Source: Wolinella sp052170135 (lineage in GTDB: Bacteria > Campylobacterota > Campylobacteria > Campylobacterales > Helicobacteraceae). From it: 64,000 nucleotides of DNA. Made by a program: the position numbers and the translations under genes. Positions 16,938 through 27,305 of this stretch are shown in pieces. The stretch is taken from assembly GCA_052170135.1 (NCBI GenBank), contig JBQNBC010000002.1, positions 131,896-195,895 of the forward strand, given 5' to 3'. The notes under the pieces were generated by a model that saw only the letters and a list, made by a program, of their open reading frames with translations, was not told the DNA's origin and ran no database searches. The stretch's first letter is position 1. Each line of letters opens with the position of its first letter.

Positions 16938-18884
16938 GTGATTTGTAGCGAGATTCCTCGCGCTGAATTTGATAGTCTGCTTGCGCTCTTTAGCGAGCAA
17001 GCAAAGCTTAGTGATGGCACCATAGATATAGGGAGCTACTGGTGTGAAAATGGCGATTCTTCGCTTAATGCACTAATCCTGCTAGCCAAAGAGGAGATGC
17101 ATCAGAATAAAAGCTACCGCAACCACAGTGGCGAAGAATCAAATGCAAAAAACATCGATAACATCAAATGCTCATGCACATTTGCAAGTGCGACACAGGG
17201 CATAAATGGAACGATAAAGAAGTATCTATCAGAAAATTACTTCGATTTGGAGCGATTCTTAAAATCTACATCGCTAGCTAGCTACTATCCATTTTTTGGC
17301 GATATGCAAACTGGTGTTTTCTACATCAGCGATCCCATAAAGGAGGCTTTTGGCTTTAGTAAAAATATCATCAAAGATCTAATTAGTAAATGGGAGCGTA
17401 TCATAACGCGTAGAGAAGATCTTGAGCTATATCGCAACGACCTACAGGACATAATCAAAAATAAGCGCGAAACACACGATATACGCTATCGTATTAAAGA
17501 TATCCATGGGCGTGAGTTTTGGATACGTTGCTGTGGCATCATACAGTGGGATGCTGAGTTTGAAAAGCCACTATTCTTCTCAGGAGGAATCTCCAAAGTA
17601 GATTTTGAATTCATAATCGATCCAGCTACTAATTTTCAGCGAGAGCATGGGGCGATGCTTGAGATCCAGGAGCTTCAAAAGCACAAGGAAGCGGTCTCTT
17701 TTATAGGCTTTAAATTAAATGGCTTTAAAGAGATCAATGACTTAAATGGACGCACTGTAGCAAATAGCATCCTAAAAAATATAGCAGATAATCTATTGGC
17801 TATTTTTGATGGCAAAATGCAGTTTTTCCGCCTTGATGGGCTGAAATTTATGGCGATTCCCTCTGCGGACTACAAAGAAGATGTGCAATATATTATTCAC
17901 ACGATAAAAAGAGAAATAGAGAAGGTCTACAAAGAGCACAAAATAATAATCAAGAATCCTTGCTCGCTATGCGTAGTAAATGAGGGGTGGATAGATTCTC
18001 TCCCTAGTGCGGTTATCTCCGATGTGCTTGGGTTACTTGATTTCGCCAAAGATCATCCAGCCGAGGAGTATGCGCTCCATTCGCTAGAAAACATCAAGGC
18101 GCAACGTAATAAGAGCCGCATGATTGTCGAGCTAAATGACGCCGTGTTACATGATTTTAGGGATTTTCGTATCGTGATACAGCCTATCGTATCAGCAAAA
18201 GACTTCAAAATAGTCGGTGGAGAAGTGCTTTTACGATGGAAATACAACGACAAAGACATATCACCTATGACATTTGTGCCTATTCTGGAGAGAAATCAAC
18301 AAATAATTGCCGTAGGTCGCTGGGTAGCAGAGCAGACAATAGTAAATTGCCGACGTGCAATGAGCTATATGCCAAATTTCAGACTAAATTTCAATGTAAG
18401 CTATCATCAGATTTCAGATATTGGATTCCTATATTTTGTCGATGAATGTATGAAACAATGGGAACTAAAAAGCAGTCATATTGTCATGGAGATAACAGAA
18501 ACAAACCAAAATGAGAATCCAAAAATGCTACAAGAATTTATCCATAGTTGCAAAGACATGGGAATAAATGTCGCGCTAGATGACTTTGGCACAGGCTACT
18601 CAAGCCTAGAGCTATTACTACGCTACCCATCAGACATCATAAAAATTGATCGCGTGCTAATGCGTGAAATGGCTGTCTCAAAAGATACTAGCGATTTCAT
18701 CGCGGGAATCGTCCATTCATGTCATAAATTTGGTAAAAGCGTCTGCGTGGAGGGCGTGGAGAGCGATCATGAGCTAGCCACTGTGATAGAGGCGCAGTGC
18801 GATACGATACAAGGCTATTACTTTTACAAGCCAATGGAGCTCCCAGACTTTTATGGGCTTTTAGCAGAGCAAAGCAGGGGTTAA
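16938..18884 (+). CDS. PAS-GGDEF-EAL protein, C-terminal part of the interrupted gene
   Basis: The frame after the stop at 16796 encodes, in order, the rest of a first GGDEF domain with RSDEF instead of GGDEF (just before 16938), a PAS-like region (about 105-215 of this fragment), a second degenerate GGDEF domain (LDGLKF) and an EAL domain. The EAL part has GGEVLLRW, NFNVSYHQ, ALDDFGTGYSS and IKIDR, so phosphodiesterase residues seem retained with EVL for EAL. A GTG at 16938 (MICSEIP) would be the first start but cuts the GGDEF domain, so independent translation is doubtful. The whole protein would be about 910 residues. Confidence 0.75.
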   Translation: MICSEIPRAEFDSLLALFSEQAKLSDGTIDIGSYWCENGDSSLNALILLAKEEMHQNKSYRNHSGEESNAKNIDNIKCSCTFASATQGINGTIKKYLSENYFDLERFLKSTSLASYYPFFGDMQTGVFYISDPIKEAFGFSKNIIKDLISKWERIITRREDLELYRNDLQDIIKNKRETHDIRYRIKDIHGREFWIRCCGIIQWDAEFEKPLFFSGGISKVDFEFIIDPATNFQREHGAMLEIQELQKHKEAVSFIGFKLNGFKEINDLNGRTVANSILKNIADNLLAIFDGKMQFFRLDGLKFMAIPSADYKEDVQYIIHTIKREIEKVYKEHKIIIKNPCSLCVVNEGWIDSLPSAVISDVLGLLDFAKDHPAEEYALHSLENIKAQRNKSRMIVELNDAVLHDFRDFRIVIQPIVSAKDFKIVGGEVLLRWKYNDKDISPMTFVPILERNQQIIAVGRWVAEQTIVNCRRAMSYMPNFRLNFNVSYHQISDIGFLYFVDECMKQWELKSSHIVMEITETNQNENPKMLQEFIHSCKDMGINVALDDFGTGYSSLELLLRYPSDIIKIDRVLMREMAVSKDTSDFIAGIVHSCHKFGKSVCVEGVESDHELATVIEAQCDTIQGYYFYKPMELPDFYGLLAEQSRG

Positions 18885-18962
18885 AATATTCATAAAATAG
18901 CTGAATCCTTGCAAATTTGACATCAGATTCTCGCTAGGTAAGATTCAAATAAACTTAAATCT

Positions 18963-18970
18963 TATAAAAT
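18963..18970 (+). promoter_or_regulatory. Probable promoter of ppsA
   Basis: TATAAAAT lies 33 bases before the ppsA start, downstream of a gene-free AT-rich stretch, with a clear AAGGAG ribosome site between it and the ATG. Confidence 0.4.
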
Positions 18971-19002
18971 GCCGTCAACCATCATTTTAAGGAGCTTAGG
19001 CG

Positions 19003-21426
19003 ATGAAATACATCAAGTTTTTCAGGGAGCTAAACAATAAAGATGTCCCTGTCGTAGGCGGTAAAAACGCCAGTATCGGGGAGATGTTTCAAGAGCTTGT
19101 GCCTATGGGCATTAAGGTACCAAATGGCTTTGCAATCACTAGTGATGCCTACTGGTATCTGCTTGATAGTGCAGGAATACGAGAAAAGATTCGCTCGCTC
19201 CTAGAGGATATTGATGTCACAGAAATTGACGTGCTTAAAGTACGCTCAAAAAAGATTCGTGATCTAATTTTTGGAACGCCACTACCAACTGATCTACGAG
19301 AAGAGATTCTTGAGGCATATGCGATCCTAAGTCACGAATACAATATGGAACAAGCAGACGTTGCCGTGCGAAGCTCTGCTACTGCCGAGGATTTGCCAGA
19401 TGCGTCATTTGCTGGACAGCAGGATACATACTTAAGCGTCCAGGGCCACCAAGAGCTAATCCACTACGTAAAATCATGTTTCGCCTCGCTATTCACCGAT
19501 AGGGCTGTTAGCTATCGCGCCTCACGTGGTTTTGATCACTTTAAAGTCGCCCTAAGCGTGGGCGTACAAAAGATGGTGCGTAGCGACAAGGGTAGCTCTG
19601 GTGTTATGTTCTCAATCGACACAGAGACAGGCTTTAAAGATGCCGTATTCATCACTTCTAGCTGGGGGCTTGGAGAAAATGTCGTAGGCGGGACTGTCAA
19701 TCCGGATGAATTCTATGTATTTAAGCCGACACTTGCACTTGGTAAGCGCCCTATTATTAAGCGACAACTAGGACACAAACATTTAAAAATGGTCTATGCT
19801 GCCCCTGGCAGCGAACATCCAACCAAAAATATCCCGACAAGCGAAGAAGAGATGACTACCTTTTCAGTATCTGACGAGGAGATTCTTACACTTGCACGAT
19901 ATGCGACAATAATAGAAAAGCACTATTCTGCTGAAGCTGGCGAGTATCGCCCAATGGATATGGAGTGGGCCAAAGATGGCGTGAGTGGTGATCTATACAT
20001 TGTGCAAGCTCGTCCAGAGACCGTACAAAGCCAACGCATGAAAAAAGGTGGGAATCGCCTGGAAAAATATCGCTTTGTAGATAATGATAAGCCAAGGGAG
20101 ATTATTATCACCGGTAAGGCGATAGGTGGCAAAATAGGGCATGGTAGAGTGCGTGTAATAGAGAGCATCGTCAATATGTCAGAAATAAAAGATGGCGAGA
20201 TTCTCGTTACAGACAACACAGATCCGGACTGGGAGCCAGCAATGAAAAAAGCGGCTGCAGTCATCACAAATAGAGGTGGTCGCACATGCCATGCAGCTAT
20301 AGTCGCACGAGAAATAGGCGTGCCAGCAATCGTCGGCGCAATCGGCTCTACTGAAAAACTAGAAACAGGCATGGAAGTAACGGTATCATGCGCAGAGGGC
20401 GAAGAGGGCTTTGTATATAGTGGCATCCATAAATTTGAAGTCGAAAGCATAGACCTATCAAATATGGAGCGACCAAAGACAAATATCCTAATGAATGTCG
20501 GAAATCCAGAAAAAGCATTTGGCTTTGCACAGATTCCTAACAACGGTGTAGGCTTAGCACGCATGGAATTTATCATTAACAACTACATCAAAGCACATCC
20601 ACTTGCACTTGTTGATTTACAAAATGGCAAGAAGAATATACCTGATGCCGAGCATATACACTCTATCATGGCTGGCTATGAGAATCCAAAGGACTTCTTT
20701 ACAAAGAAAATAGCCGAGGGCGTGGGTATGATCGCAAGTGCTTTCTATCCAAATCCAGTTATCGTGCGCACTAGCGACTTTAAATCCAATGAATATCGCC
20801 GTATGATTGGTGGTGCGGCATATGAGCCACATGAAGAGAATCCTATGATAGGCTATCGCGGTGCGAGCAGATACTACTCCGAGCAGTATCGACCAGCATT
20901 TGAGTGGGAGTGCCAAGCTCTTGCAGCAGTGCGAAGCGAAATGGGATTAACAAATATGAAAGTTATGATCCCATTCCTTCGCTCGCCAGAAGAGGGTAAA
21001 AAAGTATTAGAAATTATGCGACGCAATGGACTAGTCTCCGGTGAAAATGGGCTTGAAATATATGTGATGTGTGAGCTACCTGTCAATGTGATTTTAGCCG
21101 ATGAGTTTTTGCAGATGTTTGATGGATTCTCAATTGGCTCAAATGACCTAACACAGCTAACTCTTGGCGTAGATAGAGATGGTGAGCTAGTAAGTCACGT
21201 ATTTGATGAGCGCAACCCTGCCTTATTTAAGATGTTTTCACAGGCGATCGCCGCAGCAAAAAAGGCTGGCAAATACTGTGGAATCTGTGGTCAAGCACCG
21301 AGCGACTACCCAGAGGTAGCGGAATTCCTTGTGCGCGAGGGAATAAACTCCATCTCACTAAATCCAGATTCAGTAATCTCCACGTGGGAAAAGATTGTAA
21401 AACTCGAAAAAGAGCTAGGGCGATAG
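19003..21426 (+). CDS. ppsA: Phosphoenolpyruvate synthase
   Basis: Gluconeogenic enzyme that converts pyruvate and ATP to phosphoenolpyruvate, AMP and phosphate. The 807-residue protein has the N-terminal ATP-grasp-like domain (GGKNASIGEM, AVRSSATAEDLP), the central phosphohistidine domain with GGRTCHAAIVARE and its catalytic His, and the C-terminal barrel with FSIGSNDLTQL and CGICGQAPSDYPE. Length and order match the family. It is monocistronic, with AAGGAG before ATG and a hairpin 8 bases after the stop. I recall ppsA in H. pylori too. Confidence 0.97.
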   Translation: MKYIKFFRELNNKDVPVVGGKNASIGEMFQELVPMGIKVPNGFAITSDAYWYLLDSAGIREKIRSLLEDIDVTEIDVLKVRSKKIRDLIFGTPLPTDLREEILEAYAILSHEYNMEQADVAVRSSATAEDLPDASFAGQQDTYLSVQGHQELIHYVKSCFASLFTDRAVSYRASRGFDHFKVALSVGVQKMVRSDKGSSGVMFSIDTETGFKDAVFITSSWGLGENVVGGTVNPDEFYVFKPTLALGKRPIIKRQLGHKHLKMVYAAPGSEHPTKNIPTSEEEMTTFSVSDEEILTLARYATIIEKHYSAEAGEYRPMDMEWAKDGVSGDLYIVQARPETVQSQRMKKGGNRLEKYRFVDNDKPREIIITGKAIGGKIGHGRVRVIESIVNMSEIKDGEILVTDNTDPDWEPAMKKAAAVITNRGGRTCHAAIVAREIGVPAIVGAIGSTEKLETGMEVTVSCAEGEEGFVYSGIHKFEVESIDLSNMERPKTNILMNVGNPEKAFGFAQIPNNGVGLARMEFIINNYIKAHPLALVDLQNGKKNIPDAEHIHSIMAGYENPKDFFTKKIAEGVGMIASAFYPNPVIVRTSDFKSNEYRRMIGGAAYEPHEENPMIGYRGASRYYSEQYRPAFEWECQALAAVRSEMGLTNMKVMIPFLRSPEEGKKVLEIMRRNGLVSGENGLEIYVMCELPVNVILADEFLQMFDGFSIGSNDLTQLTLGVDRDGELVSHVFDERNPALFKMFSQAIAAAKKAGKYCGICGQAPSDYPEVAEFLVREGINSISLNPDSVISTWEKIVKLEKELGR

Positions 21427-21433
21427 ACTAAGC

Positions 21434-21458
21434 GCAGATTCCCTCACTGGGAATCTGC
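21434..21458 (+). terminator. ppsA terminator hairpin
   Basis: GCAGATTCCC and GGGAATCTGC form a perfect ten-base stem around TCACT, followed by an A/T-rich stretch ending in TTTTTT. The stem contains an inverted GATTC/GAATC pair. Confidence 0.8.
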
Positions 21459-22059
21459 CTATTATATTTTTTACTTTTAACTACCGCTGTTCACTTGTTG
21501 CATAGATGCAGTCAATCATACGCTCCCCATACTAGCTATAATAGAATTTGCAAGTCTCATATTCAGTAGATTCCTAGCGCTCCTTCTACTTTTACATGCT
21601 TTGTATAGTTTTTGCTAGTCATCAAATACTACAAATAACTCCGAGTAATAGTAACTCGCTTTTTTAGTAATGCCGATGGGCGATAGATTGTGTAGAACAA
21701 GCATATACCAAAAGTCAAAGTAGGACGATAGTATAAAAAGCTTTAAAAGGTTAATTGGGGTAGTTATAAAGTGCGAAAATAGCTTGATGTGCAAACAAAG
21801 TACTCTATGAGTAGTGCTATCAAAAAACGTTGCTTAATTTTTATATTTCATAAATAGCTAAATAAAATAGTTAAAATATCAAAAACGTAAAAACAAGACA
21901 ATAAAGATCAGATAGCGTAGCTACAATATTCATAAATTTTAACCATCAAATTAATAAAAACAATCTACCCACGAGTCGCCATAAAATATTTTTACGATTA
22001 TTTATCTCTTTATATATAAAGCCATGAGAAAAGAATTTTGGAAATAAATTAGCCCTATT
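21459..22059. other. Gene-free AT-rich region
   Basis: About 600 bases with stops in all frames, no convincing ORF and no structural RNA that I can name. It lies between ppsA and the decayed outer-membrane efflux gene and looks like a decaying region. The only feature I can support is a small terminator-like hairpin at 21642-21665. Confidence 0.6.
21642..21665 (+). terminator. Terminator-like hairpin in gene-free region
   Basis: CGAGT, seven-base loop, ACTCG, then C and six T. Nothing upstream is a recognisable gene, so it may end a small RNA or be a relic. Confidence 0.4.
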
Positions 22060-22709
22060 TTACTCTTCTATGATTCTCTTAAACGTCACAATTGTCTCAG
22101 CGATCGCATACCAACGGCCTATTAGCGTCACACGCGCCTTTTTGGGCAACAGTTCCGCATCTAGTAGCTCACTAACTTTCTCTATGTGCTCCTTGTATCG
22201 CTCGCTTGCTATGCGATAATTCTCCTCCGCTTGCACTAGAAGCGACTTTTGCCACCTCATACGCATTATATGCGAGCCTATGACTCTCTAGTGTCCCAAA
22301 AAGCTGTAGCTCAAGCTCTCGCTTCACCCTTAGCTATCTGGCTATCGATTGCTAATGTAGCATAACGTTTTGCTTCAAGTTTCTTATCAGTTGTAAAGAC
22401 ACCAAAATATTATAGCTAGCCTCTATCCTTGCCTCCGTGCGATCAAGGTTATATCGCACTTCGATACTTGCGTAGCTACTCGCACGCTTACCACGATCAT
22501 CAGTGCGATTTTAGTTTGTGAGCTGATATTTTAGATTTAGCGTCGGATACAGTGCGCTTTTGGTCGCACCATACTCACTTTATGCTTGTTTGAGCAACCA
22601 CTCTTGCTACTTTAGATTTTACTATGATGCAGTGCTTTTTCCACTGCATCATCCATAATTAACACATAAAGACTTGAGCCTATAAGCGCAATAATGACTA
22701 AAATTTCAT
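22060..22709 (-). pseudogene. TolC-type outer-membrane efflux protein, decayed remnant
   Basis: Directly after the RND pump gene and on the same strand, pieces of a TolC/OEP protein are readable in different frames. They are a signal-peptide-like start and DDAVEKALHH, then ATKSALYPTLNLKYQL, ASIEVRYNLDRTEARIEAS, LFGTLESHRLAYNAYEVAK, and finally LLVQAEENYRIASERYKE with LLDAE. In-frame stops and several frame changes separate them. The whole is about 650 bases where an intact gene needs about 1,300, so there is also internal deletion. It would have been the outer-membrane duct of the adjacent pump. The ORF at 22060-22266 is the C-terminal part. Confidence 0.8.
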
Positions 22710-22711
22710 AC

Positions 22712-25700
22712 TTACATACCATCTCTTTCGGCATTTTCAATATCTATTTGCTTATACTCTCTGTCTATCACAAAGAGTAAAAGCGATGGAATGACAAACA
22801 CGGTGATAATGGTAGAGTATGTAAGCCCCCCTAAAATCACAGCACCAAGTCCACGATAAACCTCACTCCCTGGTCCTGGCGCAACGACTAATGGTAGCAT
22901 GCCAAAGAGTGAAGTTAGTGTGCTCATATAGATTGGGCGCAAGCGCGTGCGGACAGCTTCTTTGACCGCTAAGTAAGAATCCAGCCCAGATTCTCGAATA
23001 TTATTTATCGCTTGATACACGATTAAAATTGCATTATTCACCACGGTACCCACAAGTATAATAAACCCTAGCATCGTCAAAATATCTAATGGTTGACTAA
23101 CTAACAACAGATTTACTAGCTTAAGCGCAAGCATACCACCAGCCACAGCAAGAGGGATTGTAAAAATAATGATTAGCGGATAGATGAAATTTTCATACAA
23201 CGCCGACATCAAAAGATAGATGATAACAACAGCAAGCAAGAATCCACCCTGCAGTGCTAAACGAGTCTGTGTAAGCTTATCGGCTGTGCCACTTAATCGT
23301 AACGATATGCCATTCATTAGCCCTTGCTCTTTTAAAGCAGTAGAAAATTCACCCTCGATTCTCTCCATTGCACTTTGCAGTGGAGTATCTTTTGGTGGCG
23401 TTACTTGCAGCGTGATTGTACGCTTACGCTCAAAGTGTCGAATCTCGCTAATACCGTACTCACGCGCTATATTTGATAGCGATGAAATTGGCAATATTCC
23501 TGCATTTGGCGTGTAGATTTGAGCATTATATATCTCTTCTGGTGTAACTAGATCACTTTTGTTTGCCTTTAATATCAAGTCGATCTTCTCCCGCCCCTCT
23601 TCCTTATACTCAGCAATAGTGCGCCCCTCCATTAGCACATCAAGAGCGATTCCAAAGCTTGTCGGTGTTAGTCCTGCTGCCTTAAGCTTATCAGAATCAG
23701 GGTAGAGATTTATCTCTGGATAGATCAAATCTAGACTAGGCAACGGGCGCACCTGTGTGCCACTCGGAAAGTTTTGACGTATCATATTTTGCAATGCACT
23801 GGCGGTTGCAATGATTCCATTTATGTCGCTACCGCTAATATCAATATCAATAGTTCGCCCTTTTCCAAGCCCGCGCTCAAAAATACCAGGTTGCATAGAG
23901 ACGCCGGTGATACCTGGTATCTGTGCAAGTGTTTTAAAAAACTGAGGAATCATATCCCCTGCTCTATCCTCTATGCTCGAACGCGCACCAAAATACATAA
24001 AAGTATCACCACCAAGGAAAAACATTTGACGAATTGGTGGCATCTCCCCAGCCACATCTTTTGTGTAGCCATTTTGCAAGAAATATTGTGCATTCAAGTC
24101 AAATACAGCACGTCCAATCTCTCTTCTAGCCTCATAGGACAGCCCTGGCGGTGGGTTTATCATCGTAGTGACAAAGTTTTGATTCCCCTGTGGGAGATAT
24201 TCCATCTTTGGCATCAATAGATAGCCAATAAGAATCGATGAAATAGTAAAAACAACAATAGTAAAAATCCGCCTAAGTCTACTAGAGATGCAAGCTTCAA
24301 GAATCGACATAATAAGCGCAACAATGCGTGTACCAAATCGCTCAAGCTCAGTAGGGGCATGGTCACGTTTTTTGCCAAAAAATCGAAGAATCTGATAGCT
24401 AAACATAGGAATCACAAATATCGACACAAGCATGGAAAAGAGCACTGCACTACTCGCTGTGAGCGCGATATCACGGAATAACTGCCCAGCTTCCTCTTCC
24501 ATATTTATAATCGGGATAAAAATCGCAACAGTCGTGAGCACCGAAGCTATTAGCGCACCAACTACCTCGCGCGTCCCATCAAAAGACGCTAAAAAAATCC
24601 CTTTACCTAGCTTTCTGTGGCGGTCAATGTTTTCCAAAACCACAATCGCAGAATCGACAAGCATACCTACAGCAAATGAGATTCCCGCCATCGAGACAAC
24701 ATTTAACGTGCGCCCAAGAGCATACATCACGATGAAAGTCCCAAGAATACTTATTGGCATAGCAAGCGCAATAACCACTGTCGAGCTAAAACTACGCAAA
24801 AAGACCCAAAGCACAATAATCGCCAAAAATCCACCGATTATTATATTTTGTTGCACGAGCGAGATAGCACCATTTATATATCCACGCTGATCATGCACCC
24901 ACTCAAGATAGAGCCCCTCGTGATGCAATATCCCGCTATTTAGCTCATTAAACACACGCTCAGTTGCATCGCTTAGCTCTAGGATATTTGCACCTGGCTC
25001 GGGCTTTATACCTATTACCATAGCTGCATCAAAGTTGCTCTCCACATAGCTTGTTGCGCGTGCATAGCCCTCTTTGACCTCTCCTATATCTGAGAGCTTA
25101 ACGCGCTTTTGTCCATCGCTCCATATTACTGTATTTGAAATTTGCTCTGCGCTTTTGTATTCAGCCACACTTCTAACACGATAAGATCGTCGTCCATAAT
25201 CCATCGTGCCAGCAGAGATATTCACATTTTCAGAATCCAAAACTCCGATCAAATCTGAAAGCGTAAGGTTGTAGCTAGCTAGTTTTGCATGGTCAATAAT
25301 GACATGCATCTCACGATTTGTATTCCCAGGGAAAAAGACCTCTGCTACACCGTCGATTCTCTCAAAATATTGAATAACACTCTCGTTAAAAAATGTCCGA
25401 TACTGGCTTACATGGCTAGGATTTCCATCTTGTGTCTTTAGCACCATCCACACCACAGGAGAGGCACTCTCGCCCGTTGCAGTGATTATTGGCTTGTCTA
25501 TTCCATCTGGATAACGCTTGACCTCATCAAGCTTATTTGAGACTTTTAACATCGATTCTGTCAAGCTCGTGCCGATTTTAAACTCCAAAGTGATATTTGC
25601 ACTTGAGTTTCGCATTCTAGATTCCATGCTTATGAGATTATCAAGCCCTTTGAGTGCTTTCTCCTGTCGCTCAACTATCTCGCGCTCCATCTCATATGGT

Positions 25701-25858
25701 GTCGCGCCGCTCCATGTTGTGCTGATGGTTATCACAGGGCGTGTAACGCTAGGAGTAAGCTGATAAGGAATTCGATAGAGGCTAAGAATCCCAAAGAGGC
25801 TTATCAGGATTATCCCGACTATAACAACGACAGGCTTTGCTATTACATATTTAATCAT
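22712..25858 (-). CDS. RND efflux pump, inner-membrane permease
   Basis: Proton-driven multidrug transporter of the HAE1-type RND superfamily, 1,048 residues. It shows TM1 (about 9-28), a first large periplasmic domain, a block of six helices containing the proton-relay GMLVDSAIVVLENID motif in TM4, the cytoplasmic turn, a second periplasmic domain and the final helices with ILVGTVVNNAILIV. It overlaps the membrane-fusion gene by four bases. With its outer-membrane partner decayed next door, the pump would have to borrow another TolC or be non-functional. The drug range cannot be predicted. Confidence 0.93.
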   Translation of the reverse strand: MIKYVIAKPVVVIVGIILISLFGILSLYRIPYQLTPSVTRPVITISTTWSGATPYEMEREIVERQEKALKGLDNLISMESRMRNSSANITLEFKIGTSLTESMLKVSNKLDEVKRYPDGIDKPIITATGESASPVVWMVLKTQDGNPSHVSQYRTFFNESVIQYFERIDGVAEVFFPGNTNREMHVIIDHAKLASYNLTLSDLIGVLDSENVNISAGTMDYGRRSYRVRSVAEYKSAEQISNTVIWSDGQKRVKLSDIGEVKEGYARATSYVESNFDAAMVIGIKPEPGANILELSDATERVFNELNSGILHHEGLYLEWVHDQRGYINGAISLVQQNIIIGGFLAIIVLWVFLRSFSSTVVIALAMPISILGTFIVMYALGRTLNVVSMAGISFAVGMLVDSAIVVLENIDRHRKLGKGIFLASFDGTREVVGALIASVLTTVAIFIPIINMEEEAGQLFRDIALTASSAVLFSMLVSIFVIPMFSYQILRFFGKKRDHAPTELERFGTRIVALIMSILEACISSRLRRIFTIVVFTISSILIGYLLMPKMEYLPQGNQNFVTTMINPPPGLSYEARREIGRAVFDLNAQYFLQNGYTKDVAGEMPPIRQMFFLGGDTFMYFGARSSIEDRAGDMIPQFFKTLAQIPGITGVSMQPGIFERGLGKGRTIDIDISGSDINGIIATASALQNMIRQNFPSGTQVRPLPSLDLIYPEINLYPDSDKLKAAGLTPTSFGIALDVLMEGRTIAEYKEEGREKIDLILKANKSDLVTPEEIYNAQIYTPNAGILPISSLSNIAREYGISEIRHFERKRTITLQVTPPKDTPLQSAMERIEGEFSTALKEQGLMNGISLRLSGTADKLTQTRLALQGGFLLAVVIIYLLMSALYENFIYPLIIIFTIPLAVAGGMLALKLVNLLLVSQPLDILTMLGFIILVGTVVNNAILIVYQAINNIRESGLDSYLAVKEAVRTRLRPIYMSTLTSLFGMLPLVVAPGPGSEVYRGLGAVILGGLTYSTIITVFVIPSLLLFVIDREYKQIDIENAERDGM

Positions 25859-26907
25859 TGTTCGCGCACCGCTTGATTTGTCCTTAGTCGCTCCTGCCCT
25901 CTCACTACCACGCGCTCGCCTACACTAAGGCTATCTGAGCGAACCAAAGCATCCATCTCATGAAATGAAAGCACCTCTACGCTGACACTCATTGCCTTGC
26001 TATCGCGGATGACAAAGATTAGATTCTTCCCTTCGCGTGGCACTATCGCATCACGTGGGATTAGCAGACCAGATTCTTTACCACTGAGTTTAAACTTCGC
26101 GCGCACAGACAATCCCTCAAATAGCTCACCATTAGCACCATTTAGGGCTATTTTCACAGGGAAAGTCCTAGCCTTAGCATCTCCAAGAGGGATTATTGCT
26201 TTCACCTTGCCACTATACTCGCGCTGTGCGATAGTGAGCCGTACACTCTCGCCAATGCGTAGATTCTGCGCTACTTCAAACGGCACATCAACACTCGCCT
26301 CCAAAGAATCCAATCGCGCAATACTAAATACAGCCGCACCACTTGCCACCCACTCTCCGCGATTTAGAAGCTTTTTTATGATGACGCCATCAAATGGGGC
26401 TTTTAGCTGCTTTAGCACAAGCTCGCTCTTTAGCCTTAAAAGCTCGTTTAAAACAGATTCTGCATTACCCTCCTCGGCCTCCTTGTCAAAGCGAGCATCC
26501 TCAAATTCTTTAAACGACACAGCACTAGAGCTATGAAGCTTTGAAAGCCGCTCAAACTCCTTTGATGCCTTGCTCGCCTTAGCTCTAGCCTGCTTAAGCG
26601 TCGCCTCTTTTGATGCGATATCCTTTTGTAAAAGTTCACTCCCAAGTCTCGCCAATACATCGCCTTTTTTGACATGCATGCCTTCATTTACAGTTAAATT
26701 CTCCACTACACCACTCACCTCCGAGGCTAGCTCAGAAAGTTCTCCAAAATATAGCGTACCGATAAATTCACCTAGATTCTCAATGCTTCCAGCCCTTATT
26801 GTTGCACTGGAAACAAGCTGAGAATCAACCATTTTTGTTCCATTATCATCCGCACCAAAAAGAACCAGCACACAGACTCCATATATCAAGATCGCTTTTA
26901 GACTCAT
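25855..26907 (-). CDS. RND efflux membrane-fusion (periplasmic adaptor) protein
   Basis: Periplasmic adaptor of the HlyD/AcrA type, 350 residues. It has an N-terminal signal or anchor (about 1-20), a biotinyl-lipoyl half (LTVNEGMHVKKGDVLARL), a helical hairpin (about 90-165), the second lipoyl half (KAPFDGVIIKKLLNRGEWV) and beta-barrel and membrane-proximal domains with LIPRDAIVP. First gene of the three-gene efflux operon, followed by the permease with a four-base overlap. Confidence 0.9.
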   Translation of the reverse strand: MSLKAILIYGVCVLVLFGADDNGTKMVDSQLVSSATIRAGSIENLGEFIGTLYFGELSELASEVSGVVENLTVNEGMHVKKGDVLARLGSELLQKDIASKEATLKQARAKASKASKEFERLSKLHSSSAVSFKEFEDARFDKEAEEGNAESVLNELLRLKSELVLKQLKAPFDGVIIKKLLNRGEWVASGAAVFSIARLDSLEASVDVPFEVAQNLRIGESVRLTIAQREYSGKVKAIIPLGDAKARTFPVKIALNGANGELFEGLSVRAKFKLSGKESGLLIPRDAIVPREGKNLIFVIRDSKAMSVSVEVLSFHEMDALVRSDSLSVGERVVVRGQERLRTNQAVREQ

Positions 26908-26983
26908 TGAACTACCCCTAGAATTTATACAAAATTATGTGATTTTATCGTGAAATAGACGTGAAATAGTGATAAAATCGCAC

Positions 26984-27305
26984 CATGGGTGTGGCGGAGG
27001 GTTACTTTGCAAAAAGAGGAAAGTCCGAGCTGCATTAAGACAGGGTTCTATCTAACGGATAGCTATCGCAAGATAAGGGAAAGTGCAACAGAAAATAGAC
27101 CGCCGAATTTTTGGTAAGGGTGAAACGGTGGAGTAAGAGCCTACCGGATTCCTAGCAATAAGAATCGCATGGTAAACCCAACCCGCAGCAAGAATGGCAT
27201 GGTTAGCGTCTTAAATTTCTAGCCATTCGCTCCGAGCGTTATCGTGAGATAATCGCCTAGATGAATAGCCCTTTAAACAGAACTCGGCTTATAGCCACAC
27301 CCATG
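26984..27305 (+). ncRNA. rnpB: RNase P RNA (M1 RNA, bacterial type A)
   Basis: Catalytic RNA of RNase P, which matures tRNA 5' ends. The 5' strand CATGGGTGTGGC (26984-26995) pairs perfectly with the 3' strand GCCACACCCATG (27294-27305) as helix P1. Inside are the near-universal GAGGAAAGTCCGAGC segment, the GTGAAACGGTG stretch, and ACAGAACTCGGCTTATAG near the 3' end. The length of about 320 bases is normal. An AT-rich GATAAAAT box just upstream is a plausible promoter. Confidence 0.95.

Noticed and set aside
24432..24890. Antisense open frames over the RND permease and other large genes
   Set aside because: They are codon shadows of the real genes, with unusual Ser/Ile-rich composition and no ribosome sites.
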